Source of the DNA: JAJCZB01 sp964350195
GTDB taxonomy: Bacteria; Babelota; Babeliae; Babelales; Vermiphilaceae
DNA: 49,763 nt
NCBI GenBank assembly: GCA_964350195.1
Contig: CAYGJB010000007.1
Span: forward strand, 1-49,763
Reading direction: 5' to 3'
A program made the position numbers and the translations under genes. Under the pieces are notes generated by a model, which had not been told where the DNA came from, did no database searches, and saw only the letters and a list, made by a program, of their open reading frames with translations. This document shows positions 43,456-49,763 of the stretch, one piece after another. Within the stretch, counting starts at the first letter, position 1. Each line of letters starts with the position of its first letter.

Positions 43456-44346
43456 AAGAGCTTGAACTGCTTTGATTGAGTTATTAAAATCTTTCTGCTC
43501 ATTGATATTCATCTCGATGGGCAGAAATTTTTCTATTCCTTGTGAGCCGATAACAACGGGCATACTTAAATAAACATCATGCTCCTCTAGATAACATGAA
43601 ACAGGGGTGACCCTTTTTTGATCAAAAGTAATAGTGCGACACAGCGCTGCTACGCATGTAGCTATTCCGTAATAGGTGGCTCCTTTGCATGCTATAATTT
43701 CATAGGCTTTATTTTTTGTATCATGTGCCATATCGTCAAGTTCATGTTTGCTAAGGCCAAAATCTGCAAGAGGTATTCCTGCAACTTGTGCACTGCTCCA
43801 TACTGGAAATTGAGTATCGCCATGTTCTCCTAATATGTAGGCGTGAATTGATTGCTCGGCGATGCCGATTTTTTTTGAAATAAGATTACGTATTCTTTGT
43901 GTGTCGAGAAACGTTCCGCTTCCAAAGACTTGCTTGTGGGGAAGATTACTTATTTTTTGAGCAAAATACGTTAGTGCATCTACCGGATTGGTTACTACGA
44001 GTAAGATAGCGTCATTGTGAATCGGCTGCATTTTTTTAATTATTGATTCAATTATTTTTTTATTCTCTTTTAATAATGCAGTTCTATCTAGTCCTATAGT
44101 TTGGCGTTTGCCTGCAGAAAGAACAATAATATCTGAGTTTTTAATGTCTTGAACTGTTCCGTGGCGAATTATAGAAGAGTCACAGAAGGAAAGGACATCA
44201 GATAAGTCAAAAATTTCTCCTCTGCAACGTATCTCATCTATATCTACTAATAAAATTTCTGCGGCTATATTTTTGAGCATAAGAGCGTATGCGATAGTTG
44301 AGCCAACCGCACCTGCCCCAATAATGGATATTTTAATATGTTTCAT
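43450..44346 (-). CDS. ldh: L-lactate dehydrogenase
   Basis: Interconverts pyruvate and L-lactate with NAD. The 298 residues hold the Rossmann motif GAGAVG (10-15), acidic Asp35 for NAD, LSAGKRQTIGLDR with Gln82 at the specificity position (Gln marks lactate, Arg would mark malate dehydrogenase), NPVDALTY, and catalytic His175 in LGEHGDTQFPVWS. ATG 44346 with AAGGAC upstream was chosen over an in-frame start seven codons earlier. It overlaps the DUF1295 stop by four bases (ATGA), so the two are coupled. Confidence 0.93.
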   Translation of the reverse strand: MKHIKISIIGAGAVGSTIAYALMLKNIAAEILLVDIDEIRCRGEIFDLSDVLSFCDSSIIRHGTVQDIKNSDIIVLSAGKRQTIGLDRTALLKENKKIIESIIKKMQPIHNDAILLVVTNPVDALTYFAQKISNLPHKQVFGSGTFLDTQRIRNLISKKIGIAEQSIHAYILGEHGDTQFPVWSSAQVAGIPLADFGLSKHELDDMAHDTKNKAYEIIACKGATYYGIATCVAALCRTITFDQKRVTPVSCYLEEHDVYLSMPVVIGSQGIEKFLPIEMNINEQKDFNNSIKAVQALL

Positions 44347-45122
44347 TGAGATGTCCTTGAAAACCACGGAATAAATTTACTTGTTTTGTTTTTGTATTCA
44401 TCAAAATTTTCAAGATGTTTCATTTGGCGTTCAGTCATAGGAATGCCTGAAACATACAGCAGTATATAGGTAATGGTTAAGGGGCTAATAATTGCGCTTG
44501 TTCCGTAGGGCACTGATAGAGAGATGAGCCAGATCCCCCACCATAAAACCACTTCACCAAAATAGTTGGGATGGCGCGTATATTTCCAGAGCCCTGATTG
44601 CATAATTTTACCGGCATTTGAAGGTATTTTTAAAAAATTATGAAGCTGAGTGTCTGCTATTGCTTCAAAAAAATAGCCAAATGTCCAAATGCATGTGCCA
44701 ATGTAATCAAGTGGTGTTAGGCAAAAAAGGGCGGAGTTGTTGATGACTAAGATAGGATATCCAATTACTAAAATAAGAAATCCTTGCAACATAAAAACTA
44801 CCAAAAAGCTGTACAAATTAAGGTACTTGCCCCATCGTTTTTTTATATGTGTATATCGCGGATCTTCTTCTTTACCAAAATTACGAATAAATATATAACC
44901 AGAAATGCGTAATCCCCAAAGAGTTACAAGCGCTGTTATTAAAACATGTCGAGATAGAAAAGTGCCATTTTTAATGAATGAAAACCATGCAAGAATGACA
45001 TACCCGAGGCCCCAAGCAATATCGACTAAGCTATTGTTCTTTTTTATTTGTGCAATGATAAACCATCCGCCCATATATAAAACCATGATAAGTGCTGCTT
45101 GGGAAACTACTTGTATAATCAT
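44343..45122 (-). CDS. DUF1295 integral membrane protein (steroid 5-alpha-reductase-like)
   Basis: The 259 residues form six to seven membrane segments. The C-terminal half has the DUF1295/isoprenylcysteine-methyltransferase-like signature SGLWKYTRHPNYFGEVVLWW and the ending TERQMKHLENFDEYKN. Family members are predicted NADPH-dependent reductases of lipid double bonds or methyltransferases; few have been tested. SLVDIAWGLGYV near the N-terminus also fits. AAGGTTG lies before the ATG. It is the first gene of a two-gene unit with ldh. Confidence 0.9.
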   Translation of the reverse strand: MIIQVVSQAALIMVLYMGGWFIIAQIKKNNSLVDIAWGLGYVILAWFSFIKNGTFLSRHVLITALVTLWGLRISGYIFIRNFGKEEDPRYTHIKKRWGKYLNLYSFLVVFMLQGFLILVIGYPILVINNSALFCLTPLDYIGTCIWTFGYFFEAIADTQLHNFLKIPSNAGKIMQSGLWKYTRHPNYFGEVVLWWGIWLISLSVPYGTSAIISPLTITYILLYVSGIPMTERQMKHLENFDEYKNKTSKFIPWFSRTSQ

Positions 45123-45190
45123 GTGACAACCTTACACTATTAAGAGCATAAATTATTACGTTTTTCGTGAAATGAGAATTACCATTATCT

Positions 45191-46012
45191 ATGAATAAAT
45201 ACAAGTCCCAGACGCTCGATTCATTTAAAGAAGAAATTTGGAAATTTTACCATCTATACGGCCGAAAGTTTGCATGGCGTAATATAGAAGATCCTTATAA
45301 AATTGTTGTTTCTGAAGTGATGTTGCAGCAAACACAAACACATCGAGTTATTCACAAATATGAACAGTTCATTGAGCGGTTTGCTTCCTTTAGAATTCTT
45401 GCTGATGCGAGCTTACGAGAAGTGCTTATACTTTGGCAGGGGCTTGGCTATAATAGGCGCGGAAAATTTTTACATCAGCTTGCCCAGCGAGTGGTAAAAG
45501 AATACAACGGCACTCTTCCTGTCGATCCAGCGGAGCTTATCAAGCTTCCTGGTATTGGACCTGCTACTTCTGCTTCAATTTGTGCGTTTGCTTTTAATCA
45601 ACCAACTGTATTTATAGAAACAAATATTAGAGCAGTGTATTTGCATTTTTTCTTTCAAGGAGAAAAAGATGTTGATGACAAAGAGCTATTAATTCTTATT
45701 GCACAGACGGTGGATAATAAAAATCCAAGGAAATGGTATTATGCTCTCATGGATTATGGCGTAATGCTTAAAAAAACGATGCCTAATCCAAGTAGGCGTA
45801 GCAAGCATCACACTAAACAAAGTAAATTTGAAGGATCTGATAGGCAAATAAGGGGTAAAATAATACGACTTCTTACTGAGCTTGAGGCAGTATCGTATGG
45901 TGCCTTAATAAGACTGTGTGATGAACCGGCTAGTCGTATGGATGGTATTATTAATGGGTTGCTTGGTGAAAAAATTATAAAAAAATGGCATGATAAGTTG
46001 TCCATTAGTTAG
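45191..46012 (+). CDS. MutY-like A/G-specific adenine glycosylase without iron-sulfur site
   Basis: MutY removes adenine mispaired with 8-oxoguanine. The 273 residues carry SEVMLQQTQT with the catalytic Glu (about 41-50), and the helix-hairpin-helix LPGIGPATSASICAFAF (about 117-133). The position of the family's second acid (Asp in LDGNV) reads FIETNIRAV, with Glu instead. The four cysteines that bind 4Fe-4S in MutY and Nth are missing; NPSRRSKHHTKQSKFEGSDR takes their place. There is no C-terminal NUDIX-like domain; a small winged-helix-like end replaces it. The start ATG has no strong ribosome site. Related to MutY, but substrate specificity is unproven. Confidence 0.82.
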   Translation: MNKYKSQTLDSFKEEIWKFYHLYGRKFAWRNIEDPYKIVVSEVMLQQTQTHRVIHKYEQFIERFASFRILADASLREVLILWQGLGYNRRGKFLHQLAQRVVKEYNGTLPVDPAELIKLPGIGPATSASICAFAFNQPTVFIETNIRAVYLHFFFQGEKDVDDKELLILIAQTVDNKNPRKWYYALMDYGVMLKKTMPNPSRRSKHHTKQSKFEGSDRQIRGKIIRLLTELEAVSYGALIRLCDEPASRMDGIINGLLGEKIIKKWHDKLSIS

Positions 46013-46100
46013 AGTTGTGATTGTTTTTTGATTGGAGTCAGGTATATTTTGCGAGGAATAAGTAGAGGAGGTATGTACTATTAAAATAAGGAGGTGGCTT

Positions 46101-46151
46101 ATGCATTTATTATATCGCGCAGCAAAGCTACTTAATGTTTGTTTAGGATAA
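46101..46151 (+). CDS. Possible 16-residue leader peptide
   Basis: ATG 46101 follows a near-perfect Shine-Dalgarno (AAGGAGGTGG) and encodes MHLLYRAAKLLNVCLG before TAA, after which eight T occur. It lies 65 bases before the next gene. Another GAGGAGGT directly precedes an ATG with a three-codon frame at about 46074. The rest of the 46013-46216 gap holds no other gene. Strong ribosome sites without a long frame may mark a leader, a decayed gene or chance. Confidence 0.3.
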   Translation: MHLLYRAAKLLNVCLG

Positions 46152-46216
46152 TTTTTTTTGCAGTTAAAATTGGAACATTGACTATATATGAAAATTTATA
46201 ATTAAGGAGATGGGTG

Positions 46217-47017
46217 ATGCGCACAAAATTGAGATTTTTGATTTGCGTGGGACTAGTTTTGAGTAATAGTAGCGTAGAAGCAATTACTGGATCCGGAAGA
46301 TTTAAAAGTATGATGGGCTATGGCATAGCAGCTGGAACGGCATTATATGCTTATTTAGGCTTGCTTGCTAAGGGGGAAATCTTTCCCTATCCTATAGAAA
46401 AAATAGAAAAAGAGGGTTTGTTAGTAGAAAGTGAAAAGATTATAGCAGAGAGTGGAGATATTTTAAGTGGATTTCGTTATCGCATTAAAGATGGATTAAA
46501 AAATCGATTTTATGGAAGCGTTGGTGCTGGTGTTACCACAGCAATGTTTATACATTGGGTTACCTCCTACTATACACCGTCTTATCGCTATGAATGGGCT
46601 ATAAAAGAACGTGATAGCTTAGCGAAGAGTGTTCTGTTTAATAATCATGTGACGCATGAGAATATAAAAGACATGATGATAGCTTCGGGTGCAGAATCAT
46701 CCCCATTGCAATATGTAGCTATCTTTTTACGTTTGTCTGATATAGATAAAAAACTTTCAGGCCTTAAGAGTGAATTAGAAACGGCACTTAAAGATGTGGC
46801 TGATGGTTCTATGCTTAGCATTCAAATTACCAACCTACTTGATCAAATTGATACTGATCTTATTCGTATTCGTGAAAGTGAACATAACGTAAAAAGCTAT
46901 GATTCGCAGACTTGGGCTAAGCAGTGGGAAATTCATACAAGTACCCAACTTAAGGAAAAGCAAATTGCAGCAATGAATAAGCCTCAAATGAATTATCATG
47001 TTGGTTATTATATCTAG
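46217..47017 (+). CDS. Exported or membrane protein of unknown function
   Basis: The 266-residue product has a signal peptide (about 1-22, ending SSVEA), a Gly/Ala-rich membrane segment (MMGYGIAAGTALYAYLGLLA, about 34-53) and a second hydrophobic stretch around 97-117 (GSVGAGVTTAMFIHWVTSYY). A helical C-terminal half rich in Asp, Ser and Leu follows. ATG 46217 has AAGGAG eight bases upstream. No family is recognised. An IS remnant begins seven bases after its stop. Confidence 0.7.
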   Translation: MRTKLRFLICVGLVLSNSSVEAITGSGRFKSMMGYGIAAGTALYAYLGLLAKGEIFPYPIEKIEKEGLLVESEKIIAESGDILSGFRYRIKDGLKNRFYGSVGAGVTTAMFIHWVTSYYTPSYRYEWAIKERDSLAKSVLFNNHVTHENIKDMMIASGAESSPLQYVAIFLRLSDIDKKLSGLKSELETALKDVADGSMLSIQITNLLDQIDTDLIRIRESEHNVKSYDSQTWAKQWEIHTSTQLKEKQIAAMNKPQMNYHVGYYI

Positions 47018-47023
47018 AGGCTA

Positions 47024-47261
47024 GTTGAATCAGGAAGTTAAGCCTAGTCTCAAATTGCTTAATTCTAAATAAAAAACGATTATTATTATCCAAAGTGTAG
47101 GCAAGAATCGTAGACAGTGCTTGCGAAAAAAAGCTCGTTATTGAACGAGCTTTTTTATTTATAATTTGCAAGAGCTCTTTGAGGATGCTAAATGAAGTTT
47201 CTACAATTTGTCTGCGCTTGAGCATCTGTAAGATAGCTTTAGAAATCGGTGTTTTTTTCAT
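47024..47261 (-). pseudogene. C-terminal remnant of an IS982-like transposase
   Basis: The frame reads MLKRRQIVETSFSILKELLQ and later SQALSTILAYTL, which resembles the C-terminal end of IS982-family DDE transposases (KRRxIVETVFSxLK .. LAY). The N-terminal piece YCLIENLTSLIDEKN lies just upstream in another frame and hits a stop, so the gene has both an internal deletion and a frameshift. It cannot encode an active enzyme but could be moved by a full-length relative. Confidence 0.7.
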
Positions 47262-47330
47262 CTATTAGGCTTGTTAAATTCTCAATTAAGCAGTAAACTT
47301 TTTTCAATCTAATTAATCTCCTGATTCAAC
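47024..47330 (-). mobile_element. Internally deleted IS982-like element (MITE-like)
   Basis: The 307-base segment is bounded by inverted ends, AGTTGAATCAGGAAGTTA on the left and its near mirror TTAATCTCCTGATTCAACT on the right. Read on the minus strand from 47330, the first 37 bases match the IS end at 49454-49490, and a 45-base block then matches the transposase start region near 49568-49613. The middle of the transposase is missing and the C-terminal part follows. No clear target duplication was seen. Confidence 0.8.
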
Positions 47331-47381
47331 TACGAAATACTTGTTGATCACAAAAAGGTCTGATCTTAAAATAGGTAATCA

Positions 47382-48173
47382 GTGGTGAAAAAGAATATAA
47401 CGATAGTTGCGCTAATTTTACTTGTAGCGGGTGGGTCCTATTTTTTGCTCTCTCGTACTATTTATCCTGTCAAAGAACTCATGAGTTATGCTGATTTAGA
47501 TACTCAACTGCTGTCATCTCCCGGTACACTTATTCTCTTTGATATTGATGACACTATTATCGCTATGCCTGATCGACTTGATTTCTCGCTGCCATTTCGC
47601 TTACGAGTATTTTGGCATTTTCCACAGTTTATCTATGCAAGCAAATGGGAGCAGGTCTATAGCAAACTGTGGCAACAGGCACAATTTATGCTGGTAGAGC
47701 CAATAGTAGTGCAGCTAATAGATGAGCTCAAATCACGCGGCTGTATTGTTCTCGGGCTTACTTCGATGGAATCGGGGGCATATGGTGTTATTGATAACAT
47801 GCCTGAATGGCGATTTAATACGCTTGCAGGTCTTGGCATAGAGTTTAGTCAGCAATTTGGTGATTATACGTTTACTAATCTTGCATCGTATCGCAATAAC
47901 TATCCGGTGCTTTATAAAGGGATCTTGTGCGCTAATCAGCAGCCAAAAGGTGATGTGCTGCGTGCTTTTTTAGAGCATAGTTGCTTGCGGCCAGATAAGA
48001 TTATTTTCTTTGAAGATAGTATGACTAGCTTGCAATCGGTTGGTGCAGTGTGCGATAAGTTAGGTATTCCCGTTGAGCTGTATCACTATATGGGTGCAGA
48101 AAAATTTGAAAAACAAAGTAACCCTAATCGGGTGCTGGAGCAGGTAACAGCACTAGTTAACTCTAGCCAGTAA
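47382..48173 (+). CDS. DUF2608 HAD-superfamily-like protein
   Basis: DUF2608 proteins are HAD-like and are known mostly from intracellular bacteria such as Legionella and Chlamydia-like groups. The 263-residue product has an N-terminal hydrophobic signal or anchor (about 6-24). HAD motif I is LILFDIDDTI (about 50-59, DxD), motif II-like is LGLTSMES, and motif IV-like is KIIFFEDS. It is therefore likely an exported phosphatase-type enzyme, substrate unknown. The start is one of two tandem GTG codons (47382 or 47385) after TAGGTAA. It follows the IS remnant and ends 20 bases before a convergent gene. Confidence 0.85.
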   Translation: MVKKNITIVALILLVAGGSYFLLSRTIYPVKELMSYADLDTQLLSSPGTLILFDIDDTIIAMPDRLDFSLPFRLRVFWHFPQFIYASKWEQVYSKLWQQAQFMLVEPIVVQLIDELKSRGCIVLGLTSMESGAYGVIDNMPEWRFNTLAGLGIEFSQQFGDYTFTNLASYRNNYPVLYKGILCANQQPKGDVLRAFLEHSCLRPDKIIFFEDSMTSLQSVGAVCDKLGIPVELYHYMGAEKFEKQSNPNRVLEQVTALVNSSQ

Positions 48174-48193
48174 TAGAATTTCTAATCCAGATA

Positions 48194-48781
48194 TTATTCC
48201 AATATCGTAATATCTAATGATTTGACTAACCCTATACACTCAGGGAATGAGAACTTAGCTTTTTTTATTTTGTTTTCACAGGGGTTAATAAGGTAGTTTG
48301 AAGCATTTCGAAAGTCAGATTCTCTTAGGTCACAATTTTGAAAGACGGTTCCGGCTAAATCTGTAGAAGTGAAGCATGACTTCTTCAATACAGTATCTAT
48401 GAATTTAGATTGGATAATTTTACTTTCCTTAAAAGTCGTTCTCTCCATTGCAAGGCCTGAAAAGTTACAATATTGCAAATAAGATTGTGGTATTTTAATG
48501 GAAAAAAATAGCGACGTGTCACATTGTGAAAAATTTATTCCCAGCAATTTTGAGCTTTCAAAAGATACATCTTGTAGGCGACATTCTTTAAGATTCACGA
48601 GGCTAAGATTGCACTCTTTAAAAACGCATTCCCATAGATTTGCTTTTTCGAATGAACTATCGGTAAAATCGCACTTTTCAAAGACACAATTGGAGAAGCT
48701 AAACTCCTCAAAATTTTGTTTTGAAAAATCTTTTGATTTAAATAAGGTGTCTTGAGTATTGATTAGCATTTCTGGTCGCAT
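48194..48781 (-). CDS. Pentapeptide-repeat protein
   Basis: The 195 residues consist largely of five-residue repeats with Phe or Leu at the centre (CVFEKCDFTDSSFEKANLW, then CRLQDVSFESSKLLGINFSQ). They form a right-handed quadrilateral helix; some such proteins mimic DNA and protect gyrase (Qnr). A short break near residues 85-105 splits the repeats in two, as in Qnr-type proteins, but no loop signature shows gyrase protection. It lies four bases after the YbaK-type gene with no clear ribosome site of its own, so it is probably translationally coupled. Confidence 0.88.
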   Translation of the reverse strand: MRPEMLINTQDTLFKSKDFSKQNFEEFSFSNCVFEKCDFTDSSFEKANLWECVFKECNLSLVNLKECRLQDVSFESSKLLGINFSQCDTSLFFSIKIPQSYLQYCNFSGLAMERTTFKESKIIQSKFIDTVLKKSCFTSTDLAGTVFQNCDLRESDFRNASNYLINPCENKIKKAKFSFPECIGLVKSLDITILE

Positions 48782-48785
48782 AATA

Positions 48786-49268
48786 TTATTTTTTTATATC
48801 GATCACTCGCCCATGAGTAATACGCACCAAATTTTCAGGGGTAATGTTAAATACTGAAAATGGTGTACCCGCTGCAGCCCAAATTTCGCCATAAGACATC
48901 AAATCTTGATCGATAAGAGGCGCAATATCCAATGTGTATCCAACTGGCGGAACTCCACCGATTGCAAATCCGGTATGTTTCAAAACAAAATCAGCGTCAG
49001 GTTTTTCTATTGGTTGACCAATGAGCTGTTCAATTTTTTTCTCATCAACTCTATTTTTACCACTTGCTATAATGCAAATAGCTTTTGCATCATGCTTGCC
49101 TTTAAAGATAAGTGTCTTTGCGATCTGTCCAACTTCACAACCAATAGTATCAGCTGCTTCTTGTGCTGAACGAGTAGTCTCTTTAAATTCTACTACTCGT
49201 ATATCCAGATCATGCTGCTGTAAAACTTGCTGGACTCGTCGAGCAGAATCTTTTAATGGCATGGTCAT
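48786..49268 (-). CDS. YbaK/ProX-type aminoacyl-tRNA deacylase
   Basis: Members hydrolyse wrongly charged tRNA, for example Cys- or Ala-tRNA-Pro, in trans. The 160-residue domain shows the conserved Lys of IAKTLIFKG (about 49-57), SGKNRVDEKKIEQLIG and the GFAIGGVPPVGY motif (about 100-111) that line the pocket. Which amino acid is edited cannot be told from these motifs. AAGGAATAATC precedes the ATG at 49268. It is followed by the pentapeptide-repeat gene in one unit. Confidence 0.9.
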   Translation of the reverse strand: MTMPLKDSARRVQQVLQQHDLDIRVVEFKETTRSAQEAADTIGCEVGQIAKTLIFKGKHDAKAICIIASGKNRVDEKKIEQLIGQPIEKPDADFVLKHTGFAIGGVPPVGYTLDIAPLIDQDLMSYGEIWAAAGTPFSVFNITPENLVRITHGRVIDIKK

Positions 49269-49357
49269 GATTATTCCTTAAAAAGGGCTACAGTAAAGGT
49301 TTTTAGAGTAATGCATATTACTCAATATAGCAGTATAATAATACCTATTATAACGTG

Positions 49358-49453
49358 AGTTCGAAAATTAAAAAAGTTTGATATAAAAAGACATTGCGAT
49401 ATTCTGCCTTAAAATTTTTGCAACAAAACAAAAAGGAGAAATCGCAATGTTAA
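49358..49453 (+). mobile_element. 5' remnant of an IS982-like element
   Basis: AGTTCGAAAATTAA at 49358 resembles the end of the neighbouring element, and a leader follows with AAAAGGAGAA and ATG (49447) at the same relative places. After ATG-TTA the frame is cut by the end of the next element. The leader also has the same kind of start-burying hairpin: ACATTGCGAT (49391-49400) with ATCGCAATGT (49441-49450). 49269-49357 holds nothing recognised besides A/T-rich spacer. Confidence 0.55.
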
Positions 49454-49708
49454 GTTGAATCAGGAAATTAATTAGATTGAAAAAAGTTTGAAATCATCGT
49501 ATAAATCTCCAAAATTTTCTGACAAAAAAAGGAGAATCGATGATTTCAAACTTAGAAGAAATTTACTGTTTAATTGCCAATTTAACAAGTTTAATTGATC
49601 AAAAAAATCAAATTCCTAACGTTGGGCGCAAGAAAAAATTGAGCAGAGCAGAGCTTTTAACGATAGCCATAATCAAGCAAAAAATTGGTATTGAGACGAA
49701 CAAACAGC
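49454..49708 (+). mobile_element. 5' part of an IS982-like element, interrupted at the repeat
   Basis: It begins GTTGAATCAGGAAATTAATT, the same end as the deleted element at 47330. A leader and the first 57 or so codons of the transposase follow. At 49709 the sequence passes into the 55-base terminal repeat, so the element is cut either by another insertion or by the contig end. It inserted inside the older remnant at 49358-49453. Confidence 0.7.
49484..49553 (+). promoter_or_regulatory. Start-codon-sequestering hairpin in the transposase leader
   Basis: AAGTTTGAAATCATCG (49484-49499) is perfectly complementary to CGATGATTTCAAACTT (49538-49553), which contains the ATG at 49540. Inside, TCTCC (49506-49510) can pair with the ribosome site GGAGA (49531-49535). 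The fold would block initiation, as known for IS10 and IS50 transcripts that enter from outside. Confidence 0.7.
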
Positions 49709-49743
49709 TTTATTCATATGACCAGAAAACCGTGGCCTTTTAA
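49540..49743 (+). pseudogene. Truncated IS982-like transposase N-terminus
   Basis: The frame gives 67 codons. GRKKKLSRAELLTIAIIKQ (about 29-47) fits the N-terminal region of IS982-type DDE transposases. The last ten residues (YSYDQKTVAF) come from the 55-base repeat, and a stop follows at once, so the natural reading frame is broken there. GGAGAAT lies before the ATG within the hairpin described at 49484-49553. The C-terminal catalytic part is absent. Confidence 0.65.
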
Positions 49744-49763
49744 GGCCGGGGATGAATGGGCAT
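49709..49763. repeat. 55-bp terminal inverted repeat, right copy
   Basis: Exact reverse complement of bases 1-55. It interrupts the transposase frame and is probably the end of a separate, multicopy element that continues past the contig. The hairpin GGCCTTTTAAGGCC lies about 26 bases inside its edge. Confidence 0.9.

Noticed and set aside
43450..44346. Malate dehydrogenase
   Set aside because: The specificity position in LSAGKRQ is Gln, as in lactate dehydrogenase, not Arg.
46950..47023. Continuation of the transposase remnant past the element end
   Set aside because: The minus-strand frame stays open past the inverted end only by chance; it overlaps the end of the exported protein gene at 46217-47017.
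1..49763. Circular molecule or plasmid suggested by matching ends
   Set aside because: The ends match as an inverted, not a direct, repeat, so they do not close a circle; the gene content is chromosomal.

Overview
The window is a 49,763-base piece of an AT-rich Gram-negative bacterial chromosome, probably a complete assembly contig. Short genes sit close together, many membrane or exported proteins are present, a UvrC lacks its C-terminal part, and a palmitoyl-protein-thioesterase-like protein and a DUF2608 HAD-like protein are encoded. A ComEC without its hydrolase domain and several secreted peptidases also occur. Together these suggest an amoeba-associated or intracellular lineage such as candidate phylum Dependentiae (TM6). 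That assignment is inference from gene content; no rRNA or tRNA gene was seen to test it.

Layout. 1-4.3 kb: a PilO-like protein and an M23 peptidase (minus), a Cys-type alpha/beta hydrolase and a short UvrC (plus). 4.4-11.3 kb (plus): clpB, a PPT1-like thioesterase, a small secreted protein, tpiA, secG, and the mlaE-mlaF lipid transport pair. 11.4-13.8 kb (minus): an exported unknown, an EamA transporter and dcd. 13.9-23.7 kb (plus): a MoxR ATPase followed by a compact type II secretion/type IV pilus-like operon (gspC, secretin, a PilM-PilN fusion of GspL type, PilO/GspM, second secretin). 23.7-31.2 kb (minus): enolase, an M49 lipoprotein peptidase, aspS and an outer-membrane barrel protein. 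31.4-36.8 kb: endonuclease IV (plus), then the nusA-infB-wecA-like operon (minus).

36.9-37.3 kb is the most striking stretch. It holds an A/T-only segment and ten exact copies of TTATCCACC, one base from the DnaA box TTATCCACA. The copies lie in two phased clusters facing each other as an inverted repeat. In lines counted by hand, C exceeds G on the + strand to the left and G exceeds C to the right, regardless of gene direction. I read this as a candidate chromosomal replication origin, unlinked to dnaA in this window.

37.3-46 kb: family 4 uracil-DNA glycosylase, a secreted C11 peptidase and ComEC (minus), a double-domain M16 peptidase (plus), L-lactate dehydrogenase and a DUF1295 membrane protein (minus), and a MutY-like glycosylase without an iron-sulfur cluster (plus). 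46-49.8 kb is accessory DNA: an exported unknown, an internally deleted IS982-like element, the DUF2608 protein, a pentapeptide-repeat protein, a YbaK-type deacylase, then two nested IS982-like 5' ends. The leaders of both can fold so that the start codon is buried in a stem.

The first and last 55 bases are perfect reverse complements and have a hairpin resembling an IS200/IS605-type end. This most likely means that the contig stops at both sides in copies of one repeated element.

Working together: secG, the secretin operon, Mla and the barrel protein form the envelope and export machinery. The exported M49, C11, M16 and M23 peptidases and the thioesterase may be among its cargo or periplasmic partners. 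Central metabolism (tpiA, eno, ldh) and information genes (nusA, infB, aspS, uvrC, nfo, udg, mutY) fill the rest.
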